Part shown: piece by piece, positions 5,333 to 13,312 of the stretch
Layout: each line of letters starts with the position of its first letter
Position numbering within the stretch: position 1 is the first letter of the stretch
Assembly (NCBI GenBank): GCA_038234785.1
Contig: JBBQTC010000072.1
Coordinates: 1-18,332 of the forward strand
Origin: UBA668 sp038234785
Lineage (GTDB): Bacteria > Actinomycetota > Acidimicrobiia > Acidimicrobiales > Ilumatobacteraceae
DNA length: 18,332 bases
Direction: 5' to 3'
The notes under the pieces: generated by a model
Seen by the model: only the letters and a program-made list of their open reading frames with translations
The model's database searches: none
Told to the model about the DNA's origin: nothing
Position numbers and translations under genes: made by a program

Positions 5333-6037
5333 TCAGCGCACCAGGAATCGACCGCACTGCGGGCACTCGGGCAACGATCCCTCCGGAGTCGCCTTGACCT
5401 GATCCATCTCTGCGGGCGACAGGTCGAGGTGACAGCCGTGGCATCGGTGACCCTCCAGGCGACTGATGGCCACCCCGTCGAAGTGATGGCGGGCGCGGTC
5501 GTAGGCGTGCTGCTCGTCGGGCGTGAGCGCGGCGGCCACACCGGGGCGGCGCTCGTGCAGATCCGCTGCCTCCGCATCGAGCGCGCCGGTTGCCTCGGTC
5601 AAGGAGGCCTCGGTCGCGGCGGCAGCGGCTGCCAACTCGGGGAGCTGACCGTTGAGCACCGCGAGCTCGGCCTCGCCCTCACCCTGCTCGTCGAGCGCGG
5701 CGAGTTCCTGGTCGTCGAGCTCACCACGCTGACCGTTGAGCGTCTCGATCTGGTGCATCAACGCCTCCGCTTCGCGCGGGGCGATGATCGTCTTCAGCTG
5801 CGCTTCCAACCGGGTGCGCTTGGTGGTGATGTCGGCCGAGGCGTGCTCGGCGGCCTCGATCGACGCCTGCGCGGCGTCGATGCGTCGCTGCGCGGTCGCC
5901 ATGAGCGCCTGGTGTTGCGCGAGCGCGGCCGTGGCCGCCTGATGGGCGGCGAGTTCGGAAAGGCGGGGGCGGCGATTGGCGATCCCGGTGAGGGCGGAAT
6001 CGATCTCTTGCAGCGCGAGGAGCGCAGCGGCGTTCAC
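5333..6037 (-). CDS. coiled-coil protein with C-terminal C4 zinc ribbon
   Basis: A 234-residue protein of the C4-type zinc-ribbon family (DUF164/zf-RING_7). The first 170 or so residues are Ala/Glu/Gln-rich helix, predicted as a long coiled coil. The C-terminal 40 residues contain CHGCH and CPQCGR, the two pairs of zinc-binding cysteines. Such proteins are reported in bacteria as tRNA- or ribosome-associated or of unknown function. It starts with GTG at 6037. The next gene begins 4 bases after its stop, so the three genes form one operon; the PBP gene ends 72 bases upstream and may be co-transcribed. Confidence 0.88.
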   Translation of the reverse strand: MNAAALLALQEIDSALTGIANRRPRLSELAAHQAATAALAQHQALMATAQRRIDAAQASIEAAEHASADITTKRTRLEAQLKTIIAPREAEALMHQIETLNGQRGELDDQELAALDEQGEGEAELAVLNGQLPELAAAAAATEASLTEATGALDAEAADLHERRPGVAAALTPDEQHAYDRARHHFDGVAISRLEGHRCHGCHLDLSPAEMDQVKATPEGSLPECPQCGRFLVR

Positions 6038-6109
6038 GTGGCTTGTTCTCCGATGGACGAGGGCCTGGAGGACGAGGGTACCCCAGCACCGTCGTCGGCG
6101 GTGCGGCCG

Positions 6110-8413
6110 CTACTTGCCTTTCTTGGTGATCACCACGTTCGGCGGCGGCTTCAGGCACGGATACACGTACGTCTTGAGATCGACCGACGGCATCGGCGCT
6201 CTCGGATCGAGGACGTTGTCGGGGACGAGCGTGCCACTGGGGATCTGCACCACGACCGCCTTGGGCGCGGTCGTGGTCGGCGGCTCGGGCGTGCCGGGCA
6301 GCGTGGTCGGCGGCACCGTCGTGGTGGTGCTGGTCGACGAGGTCGTCGGCCCCGAGGGCGGCAGCGTGCCACTGACCAACTTGGCCAGGCACTCCTCCCC
6401 CGGCACGTAGATCCGAGCCGACGGCCGACTGAGCGGTGGCGCGTCCGGCCAGTCGAGCACCTGCAGCCCGCTGTGTGCGGTCTCCATGAACGCACCCCAG
6501 ATCCGCGCCGGATAGTCGGCACCCTGCACCTTGCCGTTGCGGCCCATCTCGGCGCGGAACTCCGCGATCCCGTTCATCGGTGTGTAGCCGTTCGGGTCGC
6601 CCACCCACACTGCGGTCGCCAACTGCGGCGTGCCGCCGATGAACCACGCATTCGTGTTCTCGTACTGCGTACCGGTCTTGCCCGCTGCGGGCCGCGAGAA
6701 GTTGCGCAGGTTGCGCGCACCGGTGCCGGACCGAAGGACACCCTTGAGGGTCGCGATCGTGTTCAGCGCTGGACCCGGGTCGAGGGCCTGCACTCCAGGA
6801 TCCTCGTGCGTGTAGAAACGGGTGCCGTCGGCGCGATCGATCGACTGCACGAAATACGGATCGTGGTGCAGGCCGAGATTCAGGATCGTCTGCATGCCCG
6901 ATGCCATGTCGATGGGTGCCATGGGGTTGTTCCCCGTCGCTGTCAGGGGCAACGGTTGGAAGGGCTCGGACCGTTCAGTGGTCGGTTGCCCTTGGTAGAA
7001 GTACGCGGAGTGCGCCATCCGGTAGACGTTGTCGACGACGCGGTGCAGGCCGACGGCGAAGCTCAGCCGCACGAATCCGCAGTCACTCGACAGCCATGTG
7101 TTGCGTCCGTTGAGCGGACCGATCTCGCTGTTGCTGTCGCCCTTCACGATCTTGATCGTCGGCTGGCCGTTGGTGTAGTCGTTGACCGAGCAAGGGCCTG
7201 GTCCGTTGATGATGTCCTTCGGTTCGGCTCCGGCCTCGTACGCGCTGGCGAGGATGAACGCCTTGATCGCCGAGCCGGTCTGGCGTGGCACGAGCGCCAT
7301 GTTGACCTCGCCGCCGGGGACGTCGGGGCGAAGCCCCCGCCCCCCGACCATCGCCCGGATGGCGCCGCTGGTCGTGTCGAGCGACACCACGGCGGCGTCG
7401 AACCCGATCGTGGTGTCCGGGAGGATCTTGCGAGCCTGCTCGGCGTCGGCCTGCAAGACCGGATCGATGGTGGTGTGGATCTGCAGGCCACCTCGGTAGA
7501 GCAGGTTGGCCCGCTCCTGCTCGGTCGCGCCGAGGATGTTCGACCTGGTGAGCAGGTAGTCGCGCAGCGCGATCGTGTAGTAGGTGGGCTCGGTGCTGAA
7601 CGATGCCAGCTTGCGCGCCCGGTCCGGGATCGGCCAGTTCTGGCCGAGTGACACTGCATCGCGCTCGGTCAGCAGCCCGACGGCAGCGAGACGCTCCGTC
7701 ACCTGCTCGAAGCGCCGCCGTGACGGCTCCGGGTTGTTGATCGGGTCATAGCCCGACGGTGATCGCACCAGCCCTGCCAGGAACGCACCCTCGAGCATCG
7801 TCAGCTGCTCGACGCTCTTGCCGAAGTAGACCTCGGCCGCCGCCTGGAGCCCGTACGCGTTGTTGCCGAAGAACACCGTGTTCAGATAGCGCTCGAGGAT
7901 CTCGTCCTTGGTCTTCTGCTTCTCGAGCATCGTGGCGTAGTGGGCCTGCAAGGCCTTGTAACGACCGTCGCGGGGCAGACCGGCGAGGAACTCGTTCTTG
8001 ACCACCTGCTGGGTGATCGTGCTCGCGCCCTGTGTCGGTCCGTCGCTGGCGAAGTTGGACAGCAACGCCCGCATGAAGCCACGCAGGTTGACGCCGTGGT
8101 GCGAGTAGAACTCCGTGTCCTCGACCGCCAGCAACGCGGCGATCACCGAGGTCGGCACCTGCGTCAGCGAAATCGGCTGACTGTTCTCTCGTTCGAAGAC
8201 GGCGATGACGTTGTTCGCGGCGTCGTACACCACGGTGCGTTGCGACAGCGGCTGGAACTCGGGCAGCGTGACCGGGAGTTCCTCGTGGGCGTTGGCGATG
8301 CCCCACAGCCGCGGCCCGACGCCGAGCGCCACCGCCGTCATCAGCAGCGCGCCTGCGGCGATGATCGCGGCGAATCGGAGGGGCCAGGCAAAGCGGTGCA
8401 CGTCGTAGTTCAC
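6110..8413 (-). CDS. class A penicillin-binding protein (bifunctional peptidoglycan synthase)
   Basis: A 767-residue enzyme that polymerises glycan strands and cross-links peptides in the cell wall. From GTG 8413 it has a short basic cytoplasmic tail, a membrane anchor (about 10-33), then a GT51 transglycosylase domain with catalytic Glu98 (VEDTEF), QGASTITQQVVKN (128-140) and EGAFLAG (208-214). The transpeptidase domain carries the nucleophile motif SAIK (381-384), SSD (442-444) where SxN is usual, and KTG (579-581). A Thr/Pro/Ser-rich linker lies near the C-terminus (about 695-730). Longer starts would overlap the divergent gene, and no ribosome-binding site is evident. The SxD form is the only oddity among the catalytic motifs. 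Confidence 0.93.
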   Translation of the reverse strand: MNYDVHRFAWPLRFAAIIAAGALLMTAVALGVGPRLWGIANAHEELPVTLPEFQPLSQRTVVYDAANNVIAVFERENSQPISLTQVPTSVIAALLAVEDTEFYSHHGVNLRGFMRALLSNFASDGPTQGASTITQQVVKNEFLAGLPRDGRYKALQAHYATMLEKQKTKDEILERYLNTVFFGNNAYGLQAAAEVYFGKSVEQLTMLEGAFLAGLVRSPSGYDPINNPEPSRRRFEQVTERLAAVGLLTERDAVSLGQNWPIPDRARKLASFSTEPTYYTIALRDYLLTRSNILGATEQERANLLYRGGLQIHTTIDPVLQADAEQARKILPDTTIGFDAAVVSLDTTSGAIRAMVGGRGLRPDVPGGEVNMALVPRQTGSAIKAFILASAYEAGAEPKDIINGPGPCSVNDYTNGQPTIKIVKGDSNSEIGPLNGRNTWLSSDCGFVRLSFAVGLHRVVDNVYRMAHSAYFYQGQPTTERSEPFQPLPLTATGNNPMAPIDMASGMQTILNLGLHHDPYFVQSIDRADGTRFYTHEDPGVQALDPGPALNTIATLKGVLRSGTGARNLRNFSRPAAGKTGTQYENTNAWFIGGTPQLATAVWVGDPNGYTPMNGIAEFRAEMGRNGKVQGADYPARIWGAFMETAHSGLQVLDWPDAPPLSRPSARIYVPGEECLAKLVSGTLPPSGPTTSSTSTTTTVPPTTLPGTPEPPTTTAPKAVVVQIPSGTLVPDNVLDPRAPMPSVDLKTYVYPCLKPPPNVVITKKGK

Positions 8414-8449
8414 GCTAGTTGCGGCACGACCTGGACGGGGATCACCTTG

Positions 8450-8461
8450 TACCGTTCGGCC
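8450..8461 (+). promoter_or_regulatory. -10-like TACCGT six bases before ATG (leaderless start)
   Basis: TACCGT (8450-8455) fits the TAnnnT actinobacterial -10 pattern. With six bases to the ATG at 8462, transcription would begin at or next to the start codon. There is no ribosome-binding site, which agrees with a leaderless mRNA. No -35 is recognisable. Confidence 0.45.
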
Positions 8462-9397
8462 ATGACCACGCACCGGCCCTTCCGCTTCGGCATCCAAGCC
8501 TCGTCCGCCCCTACTCGCGCCGAATGGGTGTCACTCGCTCAGCGGGCGGAGGCTCACGGTTTCGACTGCCTCACCATGCCAGATCACTTCGGCGATCAGC
8601 TGGCGCCTGTACCGGCCATGATGACCGCCGCGAACGTCACCACCGACCTGCGCATCTGCGCCCTCGTGTTCGACAACGACTACAAGCACCCGGTCGTGTT
8701 GGCCAAGGAGTTGGCGACGATGGACGTGCTCAGCGACGGGCGCGTCGAGATCGGCCTCGGTGCCGGCTGGATGGCGACCGACTACGAACAGTCGGGGATC
8801 CCCTACGACTCGCCGGGAGTGCGCATCGACCGCTTCGTCGAGGGCCTGCACATCATCAAACAGGCGATGCAACCCGGCGCGTTCTCCTTCGCCGGCTCGC
8901 ACTACACGATCACCGGCTACGACGGGTTGCCCAAGCCCCTGCAAGCCGCGCCGCCCGTACTCATCGGCGGCGGTGGCAAGCGGGTGCTCGGAATCGCCGC
9001 TCGCGAGGCCGACATCGTCGGCATCAACCCGAGCATGCACACCGGTGCCGTCGGACCGGAGACGTTCGGTCACATGACGGCCGAATCGGTCGACGAGAAG
9101 ATCGCCATCGTCCGGTCCGCTGCAGGCGACCGGATCGACCAGATCGAACTGAACATTCGCGCCTTCCTCGTCAACGTCACCGACGACGGCGCCGGCGCGC
9201 GTGAACGACTCTCGGGTGCACTCGGCGTGGATGCCTCGATGCTCGTCTCGTCCCCGTTCGCACTGATCGGCTCGCCCGCCGAGCTCACCGAGCGACTGCT
9301 CGAGCGTCGCGAGCGATGGGGTTTCTCCTATGTCATCGTCGGTGCCGACGACGTCGAGAAGTTCGCGCCGGTCGTCGCCGCGCTCCGCGGCAAGTGA
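8462..9397 (+). CDS. F420-dependent LLM-class oxidoreductase
   Basis: A 311-residue luciferase-like (TIM-barrel) flavin/F420 oxidoreductase, closest in style to the TIGR03621 group of actinobacterial F420-dependent enzymes. Seen in order: FGIQASSAPTRAEW at the N-terminus; the TMPDHFGDQ strand-loop; ATMDVLSDGRVEIGLGAGW (about 81-100), the most recognisable signature of the family; LPKPLQAAPPVLIGGGGKR; and a C-terminal helix containing SPAELTERL. The substrate is unknown. It starts at ATG 8462, divergent from the PBP gene with a 48-base gap. Its TGA overlaps the GTG of the next gene (GTGA), so the two oxidoreductases are co-translated and may act in one pathway. Confidence 0.93.
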   Translation: MTTHRPFRFGIQASSAPTRAEWVSLAQRAEAHGFDCLTMPDHFGDQLAPVPAMMTAANVTTDLRICALVFDNDYKHPVVLAKELATMDVLSDGRVEIGLGAGWMATDYEQSGIPYDSPGVRIDRFVEGLHIIKQAMQPGAFSFAGSHYTITGYDGLPKPLQAAPPVLIGGGGKRVLGIAAREADIVGINPSMHTGAVGPETFGHMTAESVDEKIAIVRSAAGDRIDQIELNIRAFLVNVTDDGAGARERLSGALGVDASMLVSSPFALIGSPAELTERLLERRERWGFSYVIVGADDVEKFAPVVAALRGK

Positions 9398-10422
9398 ACG
9401 CCCGGGTCGCGCTGTTCGGCGCGGGCATGATCGCGCAGGCGCACGCTGCGGCGGCTCGACACCTCGGACTGGAGGTCGCGGCGGTTGCCTCCCGGACGAC
9501 GGAGCGGGCCACCAAGGTCGCCGCCTCCTGGGGCGCCACCGCGATCACCTACGACGAGTTGCCCGGCCTCGCCGACGTGGTCGCTGTCTCGACCCCACCT
9601 CAGTGCCACGCCGCCGACGCGATCCGGATGCTCGACGCCGGAGCCGCCGTGCTGCTCGAGAAGCCCTTGTGCACGACGTTGGCCGACGCCGACCGTCTCG
9701 TCGCTGCGGCGGCCGCGCACGGCGGCCGGCTGCTCTATGCCGAGAACCTTGCCTACGCCCCCGTCGTGCAATCGATGGTCGCGCTCGCATCGAAGGTCGG
9801 TCGGGCAACTCATCTCGAGGTGCGATCGTTGCAGTCGTTGCCGACCTGGGGTGCGTTCACCTCCGACGAGTGGGGCGGGGGCGCGCTGTTCGACCTCGGG
9901 GTGCACCCGCTGGCGATCGCGATGATCCTCGCCAACGCCGCCGGCGAAGGCGCGGTGACCGCCGTCTCGGCGACGCTGCGCGGCGGAAACGGGCACGGGA
10001 GCGACGAGCACGCCGAGGTGCAGCTCCATTTTCGTTCCGGCTTCACGGCGAGCGTGATCTCGAGCTGGCAGTACGGCCCTGAACCGCTCTGGGACGCACA
10101 GCTGGCCGGCGAGAACGGGGTCGTGAGAGCCGATCTGCAGCCCACCCAGGCGCTCGAGTTCAACGGCGATCCCGTCGCGCTGCCCACCCCGTCGGGCCAG
10201 CTTGCCGTCCTCGAGCAGTTGGGCTACGTGCAGCAGCTGCAGGCGCTCATCGAGGATCGCCAGTCAGGGCGTGAGCCGATGATGAGCGCGACCTTCGGGC
10301 GCGATGTGCTGGAGGTGGTGATGGCGGCGTACACGTCGGCCGGCAAGGACAGCGGACTCGTGTCGCTCCCCTTCACCGGCCCGCGTGATCGAACGCCGTT
10401 GCAGTCGTGGCGCGGCGCCTGA
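9394..10422 (+). CDS. Gfo/Idh/MocA family NAD(P)-dependent dehydrogenase
   Basis: A 342-residue soluble dehydrogenase. The N-terminal Rossmann fold carries the dinucleotide motif ALFGAGMIAQAHA (about 6-18). The EKPLCTT segment provides the conserved EKP lysine, and the C-terminal domain has GGGALFDLGVHPLA, the catalytic Asp/His region of the family. These enzymes oxidise or reduce sugars, inositols or related alcohols; the substrate is not readable here. The GTG at 9394 overlaps the stop of the F420 oxidoreductase, which fixes the start and suggests a two-gene operon. It converges on the cold-shock gene with 18 bases between stops. Confidence 0.92.
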   Translation: MNARVALFGAGMIAQAHAAAARHLGLEVAAVASRTTERATKVAASWGATAITYDELPGLADVVAVSTPPQCHAADAIRMLDAGAAVLLEKPLCTTLADADRLVAAAAAHGGRLLYAENLAYAPVVQSMVALASKVGRATHLEVRSLQSLPTWGAFTSDEWGGGALFDLGVHPLAIAMILANAAGEGAVTAVSATLRGGNGHGSDEHAEVQLHFRSGFTASVISSWQYGPEPLWDAQLAGENGVVRADLQPTQALEFNGDPVALPTPSGQLAVLEQLGYVQQLQALIEDRQSGREPMMSATFGRDVLEVVMAAYTSAGKDSGLVSLPFTGPRDRTPLQSWRGA

Positions 10423-10440
10423 GCGGCCCGCCGGAGTGGA

Positions 10441-10641
10441 TCAGACCACTCGCACCTTGAGGGCTTCGTCGCCCTTGCGGCCCTGACCGACCTCGAACTC
10501 CACGGTCTGGCCCTCTTCGAGCGACCGGTAGCCGCTGCCGTCGATGTTCGAGAAGTGTACGAACACATCGGCACCACCTTCTCGAGAGATGAAGCCGTAG
10601 CCCTTCTGAGCATTGAAGAACTTCACGGTGCCGATGGTCAT
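10441..10641 (-). CDS. cold-shock protein (CspA family)
   Basis: A 66-residue single-domain RNA/DNA chaperone that melts mRNA structure. The nucleic-acid-binding motifs are both present: RNP1 as KGYGFIS and RNP2 as VFVHFSNI, within the typical five-stranded OB fold that starts TVKFFNAQKG. The ATG at 10641 gives the family's usual length and has GGAG six bases upstream. A longer frame from 10686 would add 15 residues atypical of the family. A small hairpin lies in the leader. Confidence 0.96.
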   Translation of the reverse strand: MTIGTVKFFNAQKGYGFISREGGADVFVHFSNIDGSGYRSLEEGQTVEFEVGQGRKGDEALKVRVV

Positions 10642-10661
10642 TGCCTTCTCCACTTTCTGCG

Positions 10662-10676
10662 CCACCTCTGTGGTGG
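10662..10676 (-). promoter_or_regulatory. small hairpin in cold-shock gene leader
   Basis: CCACC (10662-10666) and GGTGG (10672-10676) form a 5-bp stem with a 5-base loop, 20 bases upstream of the cold-shock start. Cold-shock leaders are often structured, but a stem this short may be chance in GC-rich DNA. Confidence 0.25.
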
Positions 10677-10826
10677 TCGCCGCCACGACGCTAGCTCACC
10701 GGTTACGCCCCGCGGCGCGTTCGGCGGCACGGCCCAGATCCCCGCAGCGTCAACGTACGAACGGGTCGTTCGGCACTGGACACTCGTGACGAAGGCGTCG
10801 CACAGTGAACCCGCGCAGTGTCGTTC

Positions 10827-10838
10827 TATGCTCGTCCG
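10827..10838 (+). promoter_or_regulatory. -10-like TATGCT six bases before ATG (leaderless start)
   Basis: TATGCT (10827-10832) is a TAnnnT -10 element, and exactly six bases separate it from the ATG at 10839. There is no ribosome-binding site. The layout is the same as at 8450-8461. Confidence 0.5.
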
Positions 10839-11702
10839 ATGCCGCACTCGTCGCCCAACGATGACTACCCCAAAGCGCTCCTCACCGCCCTGCAGCACGA
10901 GCACCGGCTCCGCACGGAGGCCGAGGACCTGCTGCGAGCCATCCACAGGTCGCGAACGAACCGCCTCGCCACCCGCCTCTCATCGTTGCGACGAGGTTCG
11001 GCCGCGCGGCGGGTCATCCCCGACTTCCTCACCAGTCGACCGGCGCCGTCGCCGCTGCTCTACGAAGCCGCAGCCGATCTGGCCACCATCGCCGACTACA
11101 CGTCGTGGTTCCACCAGCACGGCCCACGCACGTGGGACCACACCAACTGGTTCGGCGCCCGGATCGCCAAGATGCCGACGGATCTCTGGATCTATCAGGA
11201 GATCTTGTGGGACACGAAGCCGCAGCTGATCATCGAGTGCGGCACGTTCCACGGCGGGTCAGCGCTGTACTTCGCGTCGCTGTTCGACCTGCTCGGTGAA
11301 GGTGAGGTCGTCTCGGTCGACGTCACCGCGCAACCCGGCCGGCCGACACACCCGCGGATCACCTACGTCAATGGTTCGTCCACCTCGGCCGAGATCGCCG
11401 AACAGCTCCGGGCTCGAGCCGCCGGTGTGGAGCGGGTGATGGTCATCCTCGACTCCGACCACTCCCAAGCCCATGTGGCAGGCGAGCTCGAGTTGTATGC
11501 CTCGCTCGTCACGAAGGGCTGCTACCTCGTCGTCGAGGACTCGGTGGTGAACGGCAACCCGATCCTGCCCAACTACGGCGCCGGGCCGATGGAGGCGCTC
11601 CAAGCATTCCTTCCATCGCACCCCGAGTTCCGCATCGACACCGAACGGGAGAAGTTCGGCGCGACGTTCTTTCCGTCCGGCTTCCTCGAGCGCATCGCCT
11701 GA
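10839..11702 (+). CDS. CmcI-like SAM-dependent methyltransferase (cephalosporin hydroxylase family)
   Basis: A 287-residue protein of the CmcI/rhamnosyl O-methyltransferase family. The N-terminal 75 residues are basic and helical. WFGARIAKMPTDLWIYQE (about 104-121) precedes the Rossmann fold, where IIECGTFHGGSALY (131-144) is the SAM-binding strand-loop and VVSVD (157-161) ends the next strand. ILDSDHSQAHV (203-213) and VVEDS (231-235) carry the Asp, His and Glu residues that bind a metal in CmcI-type enzymes. These methylate small molecules or sugars; the acceptor is unknown. ATG 10839 was chosen because of the -10-like hexamer six bases upstream. The metallophosphoesterase remnant begins 10 bases after its stop. 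Confidence 0.88.
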   Translation: MPHSSPNDDYPKALLTALQHEHRLRTEAEDLLRAIHRSRTNRLATRLSSLRRGSAARRVIPDFLTSRPAPSPLLYEAAADLATIADYTSWFHQHGPRTWDHTNWFGARIAKMPTDLWIYQEILWDTKPQLIIECGTFHGGSALYFASLFDLLGEGEVVSVDVTAQPGRPTHPRITYVNGSSTSAEIAEQLRARAAGVERVMVILDSDHSQAHVAGELELYASLVTKGCYLVVEDSVVNGNPILPNYGAGPMEALQAFLPSHPEFRIDTEREKFGATFFPSGFLERIA

Positions 11703-11712
11703 TCGTCCCGCT

Positions 11713-11954
11713 GTGCGCATTCTGCTCACCGGAAACCTCCACTACTCACTCCCCCAGCTCGACAAGGTCGTGACCGGAGCACCCGACTTCGATCTGGTCG
11801 TCCTCGCCGGGCACCACCTCGACCTTGCCTCGACCGTGCCGTTGAAGCCGTTCCGACCGATGGCGACTCGCTGCTCATCGGCGGCACCCTCGGCGAATTC
11901 GATCTCGGGAAGGTGCGCCGACAGTTCGAGCAGGTCCGCCATGGGCGGAGCTAG
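11713..11954 (+). pseudogene. metallophosphoesterase remnant (internal deletion and frameshift)
   Basis: The first 44 codons, from GTG 11713, read like the N-terminus of a calcineurin-type phosphoesterase: a short beta strand (MRILLTGNLHY), DFDLVVLAGHHLD, then STVP. HH replaces the expected GD-H metal-site pattern. After about 11840 this frame becomes Ser/Arg nonsense. The +2 frame instead continues EAVPTDGDSLLIGGTLGEFD.. and ends at TAG 11952-11954. Joining the two at about 11843 gives only about 80 residues where such enzymes usually have 250 or more, so most of the body is missing and a one-base shift is present. The true end overlaps the P450 stop by three bases. Confidence 0.6.
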
Positions 11955-13201
11955 AGCACGCGGACGCGTACGGACCTGGGCCCGCGAACCTGGCCGCCGG
12001 CCCACGTGACCGTGTCGGGGTCGATGACCTCGAACTCGGGCACACGGGCGAGCCACTCTTCGACCGCTACGCGCAGCTCCATCCGGGCCAGGTTCGAGCC
12101 GGCGCAGCGGTGGATGCCCGCCCCGAATGCGAGGTGACGGTTCTGTTGGCGGTCGAGGATCACCCGGTCCGGGTCGGTGAAGACCTCCGGGTCGCGGTTC
12201 GCCGCCGGGAAGTTCATCAGCACCCGCTCGCCGGCCTTGATCGGGCATCCCTTGTACTCGACGTCCTCGATCACACGGCGAGCCATGGTCACAGGGGCAT
12301 ACGCACGGAGGAACTCCTCGATCGCGGTGGGCATCAGCTCGGGCTCGGCGACGAGGCGTTGACGATCGTCGGGATGGGTGGCGAGATGCCACATCGTCGA
12401 TCCGATCGATGACCACGTCGTGTCGATGCCGGCGATCAGCAGGAGCGCACACATCCCCATCACGACGGGGATCCCGATCGGCTCGCCGTCGTGCTCGGAC
12501 TGGAGGAGCTCGGTGATGAAGTCGTCCTTGGGCTCCGCCTCCCGCTCGGCGATCGCACCCTGCAGGTAGGTGATGATGCCGGTGACGCCGCGCCGACGGC
12601 GTTCGGGGTCGTGGGCGAACTCGAGCACGTCGCGCACCCACTCGGTGAAGGTCGCCGACATGTCCTCGGGGACGCCGAGGATGTGGCCGATGACCCGTAC
12701 CGGAATCTGCTGGGCGTACTCGGCAGCGGCGTCGCCTTCGCCCTGCGCCACGACGTCGTCGACGAGGCGGCGGCACAGCGCTCGGGTGAAGATCTCGTAC
12801 TCGGCGACGCGGGCCGGGCTCATCGTCGGCAACACGAGGCGCCGGGTCCAGGTGTGCAAGGGCGGGTCGGAACTGATCGGCGGCACGCCTGCGGTGAGCA
12901 GCGGCGACGGGACGGGGGCACCCTGGGCCATGTCGACGAGCGGGACCACACTGATCCCGTTCCCCGACGGGAACTTCTCGATGTCGTGCGCGATCTCGCT
13001 GACGTCGGCGTAGCGGGTCGGCAGCCACGAGCCGCCCCACCGGTCGGTGTGCGCCATCGGGCAGGTCTGGCGTAGTTCGTCCCAGATGCCGTACGGGTCG
13101 GTGACGTACTGCGGATCGAAGATGTCGTAGTCCGTCGCCCAATCGGTGACCGGCGCGGTGTCGGGCCCCCGGTTGGAGTCGTTGGTGGTCGTGTCGCTCA
13201 T
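11951..13201 (-). CDS. bacterial cytochrome P450
   Basis: A 416-residue soluble class I P450 monooxygenase, which inserts oxygen into small hydrophobic substrates with electrons from a ferredoxin/reductase pair not present here. All key motifs are intact: I-helix AGIDTT (257-262), the K-helix ExxR (Glu296-Arg299), and the heme loop FGAGIHRCAG (359-368) with ligand Cys366. SDPPLHTWTR (111-120) matches the conserved C-helix region. The ATG at 13201 has an AAGGAT ribosome-binding site 9 bases upstream. It stands alone, converging on the metallophosphoesterase remnant; the substrate is unknown. Confidence 0.95.
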   Translation of the reverse strand: MSDTTTNDSNRGPDTAPVTDWATDYDIFDPQYVTDPYGIWDELRQTCPMAHTDRWGGSWLPTRYADVSEIAHDIEKFPSGNGISVVPLVDMAQGAPVPSPLLTAGVPPISSDPPLHTWTRRLVLPTMSPARVAEYEIFTRALCRRLVDDVVAQGEGDAAAEYAQQIPVRVIGHILGVPEDMSATFTEWVRDVLEFAHDPERRRRGVTGIITYLQGAIAEREAEPKDDFITELLQSEHDGEPIGIPVVMGMCALLLIAGIDTTWSSIGSTMWHLATHPDDRQRLVAEPELMPTAIEEFLRAYAPVTMARRVIEDVEYKGCPIKAGERVLMNFPAANRDPEVFTDPDRVILDRQQNRHLAFGAGIHRCAGSNLARMELRVAVEEWLARVPEFEVIDPDTVTWAGGQVRGPRSVRVRVL

Positions 13202-13312
13202 GGCGTGCGATCCTTCACTCGTCGTTGTCAGTCATCCTGCCAGAAGTTCCGGCGGACCGTACGGTCGTCGCAGCGACGGTGGCGCATCGCCGCGACGAAC
13301 CACCACCGGTCA

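Noticed and set aside
5276..7651. 791-codon plus-strand frame
   Set aside because: It runs antisense to the zinc-ribbon and PBP genes, which have unmistakable motifs. Its Arg/Gly/Val/Asp-rich composition is typical of a reverse-strand shadow.
11742..13142. 466-codon minus-strand frame overlapping the P450
   Set aside because: It overlaps the P450 in another frame, is dominated by Arg/Pro/His and has no motifs. The P450 frame has all its catalytic signatures.
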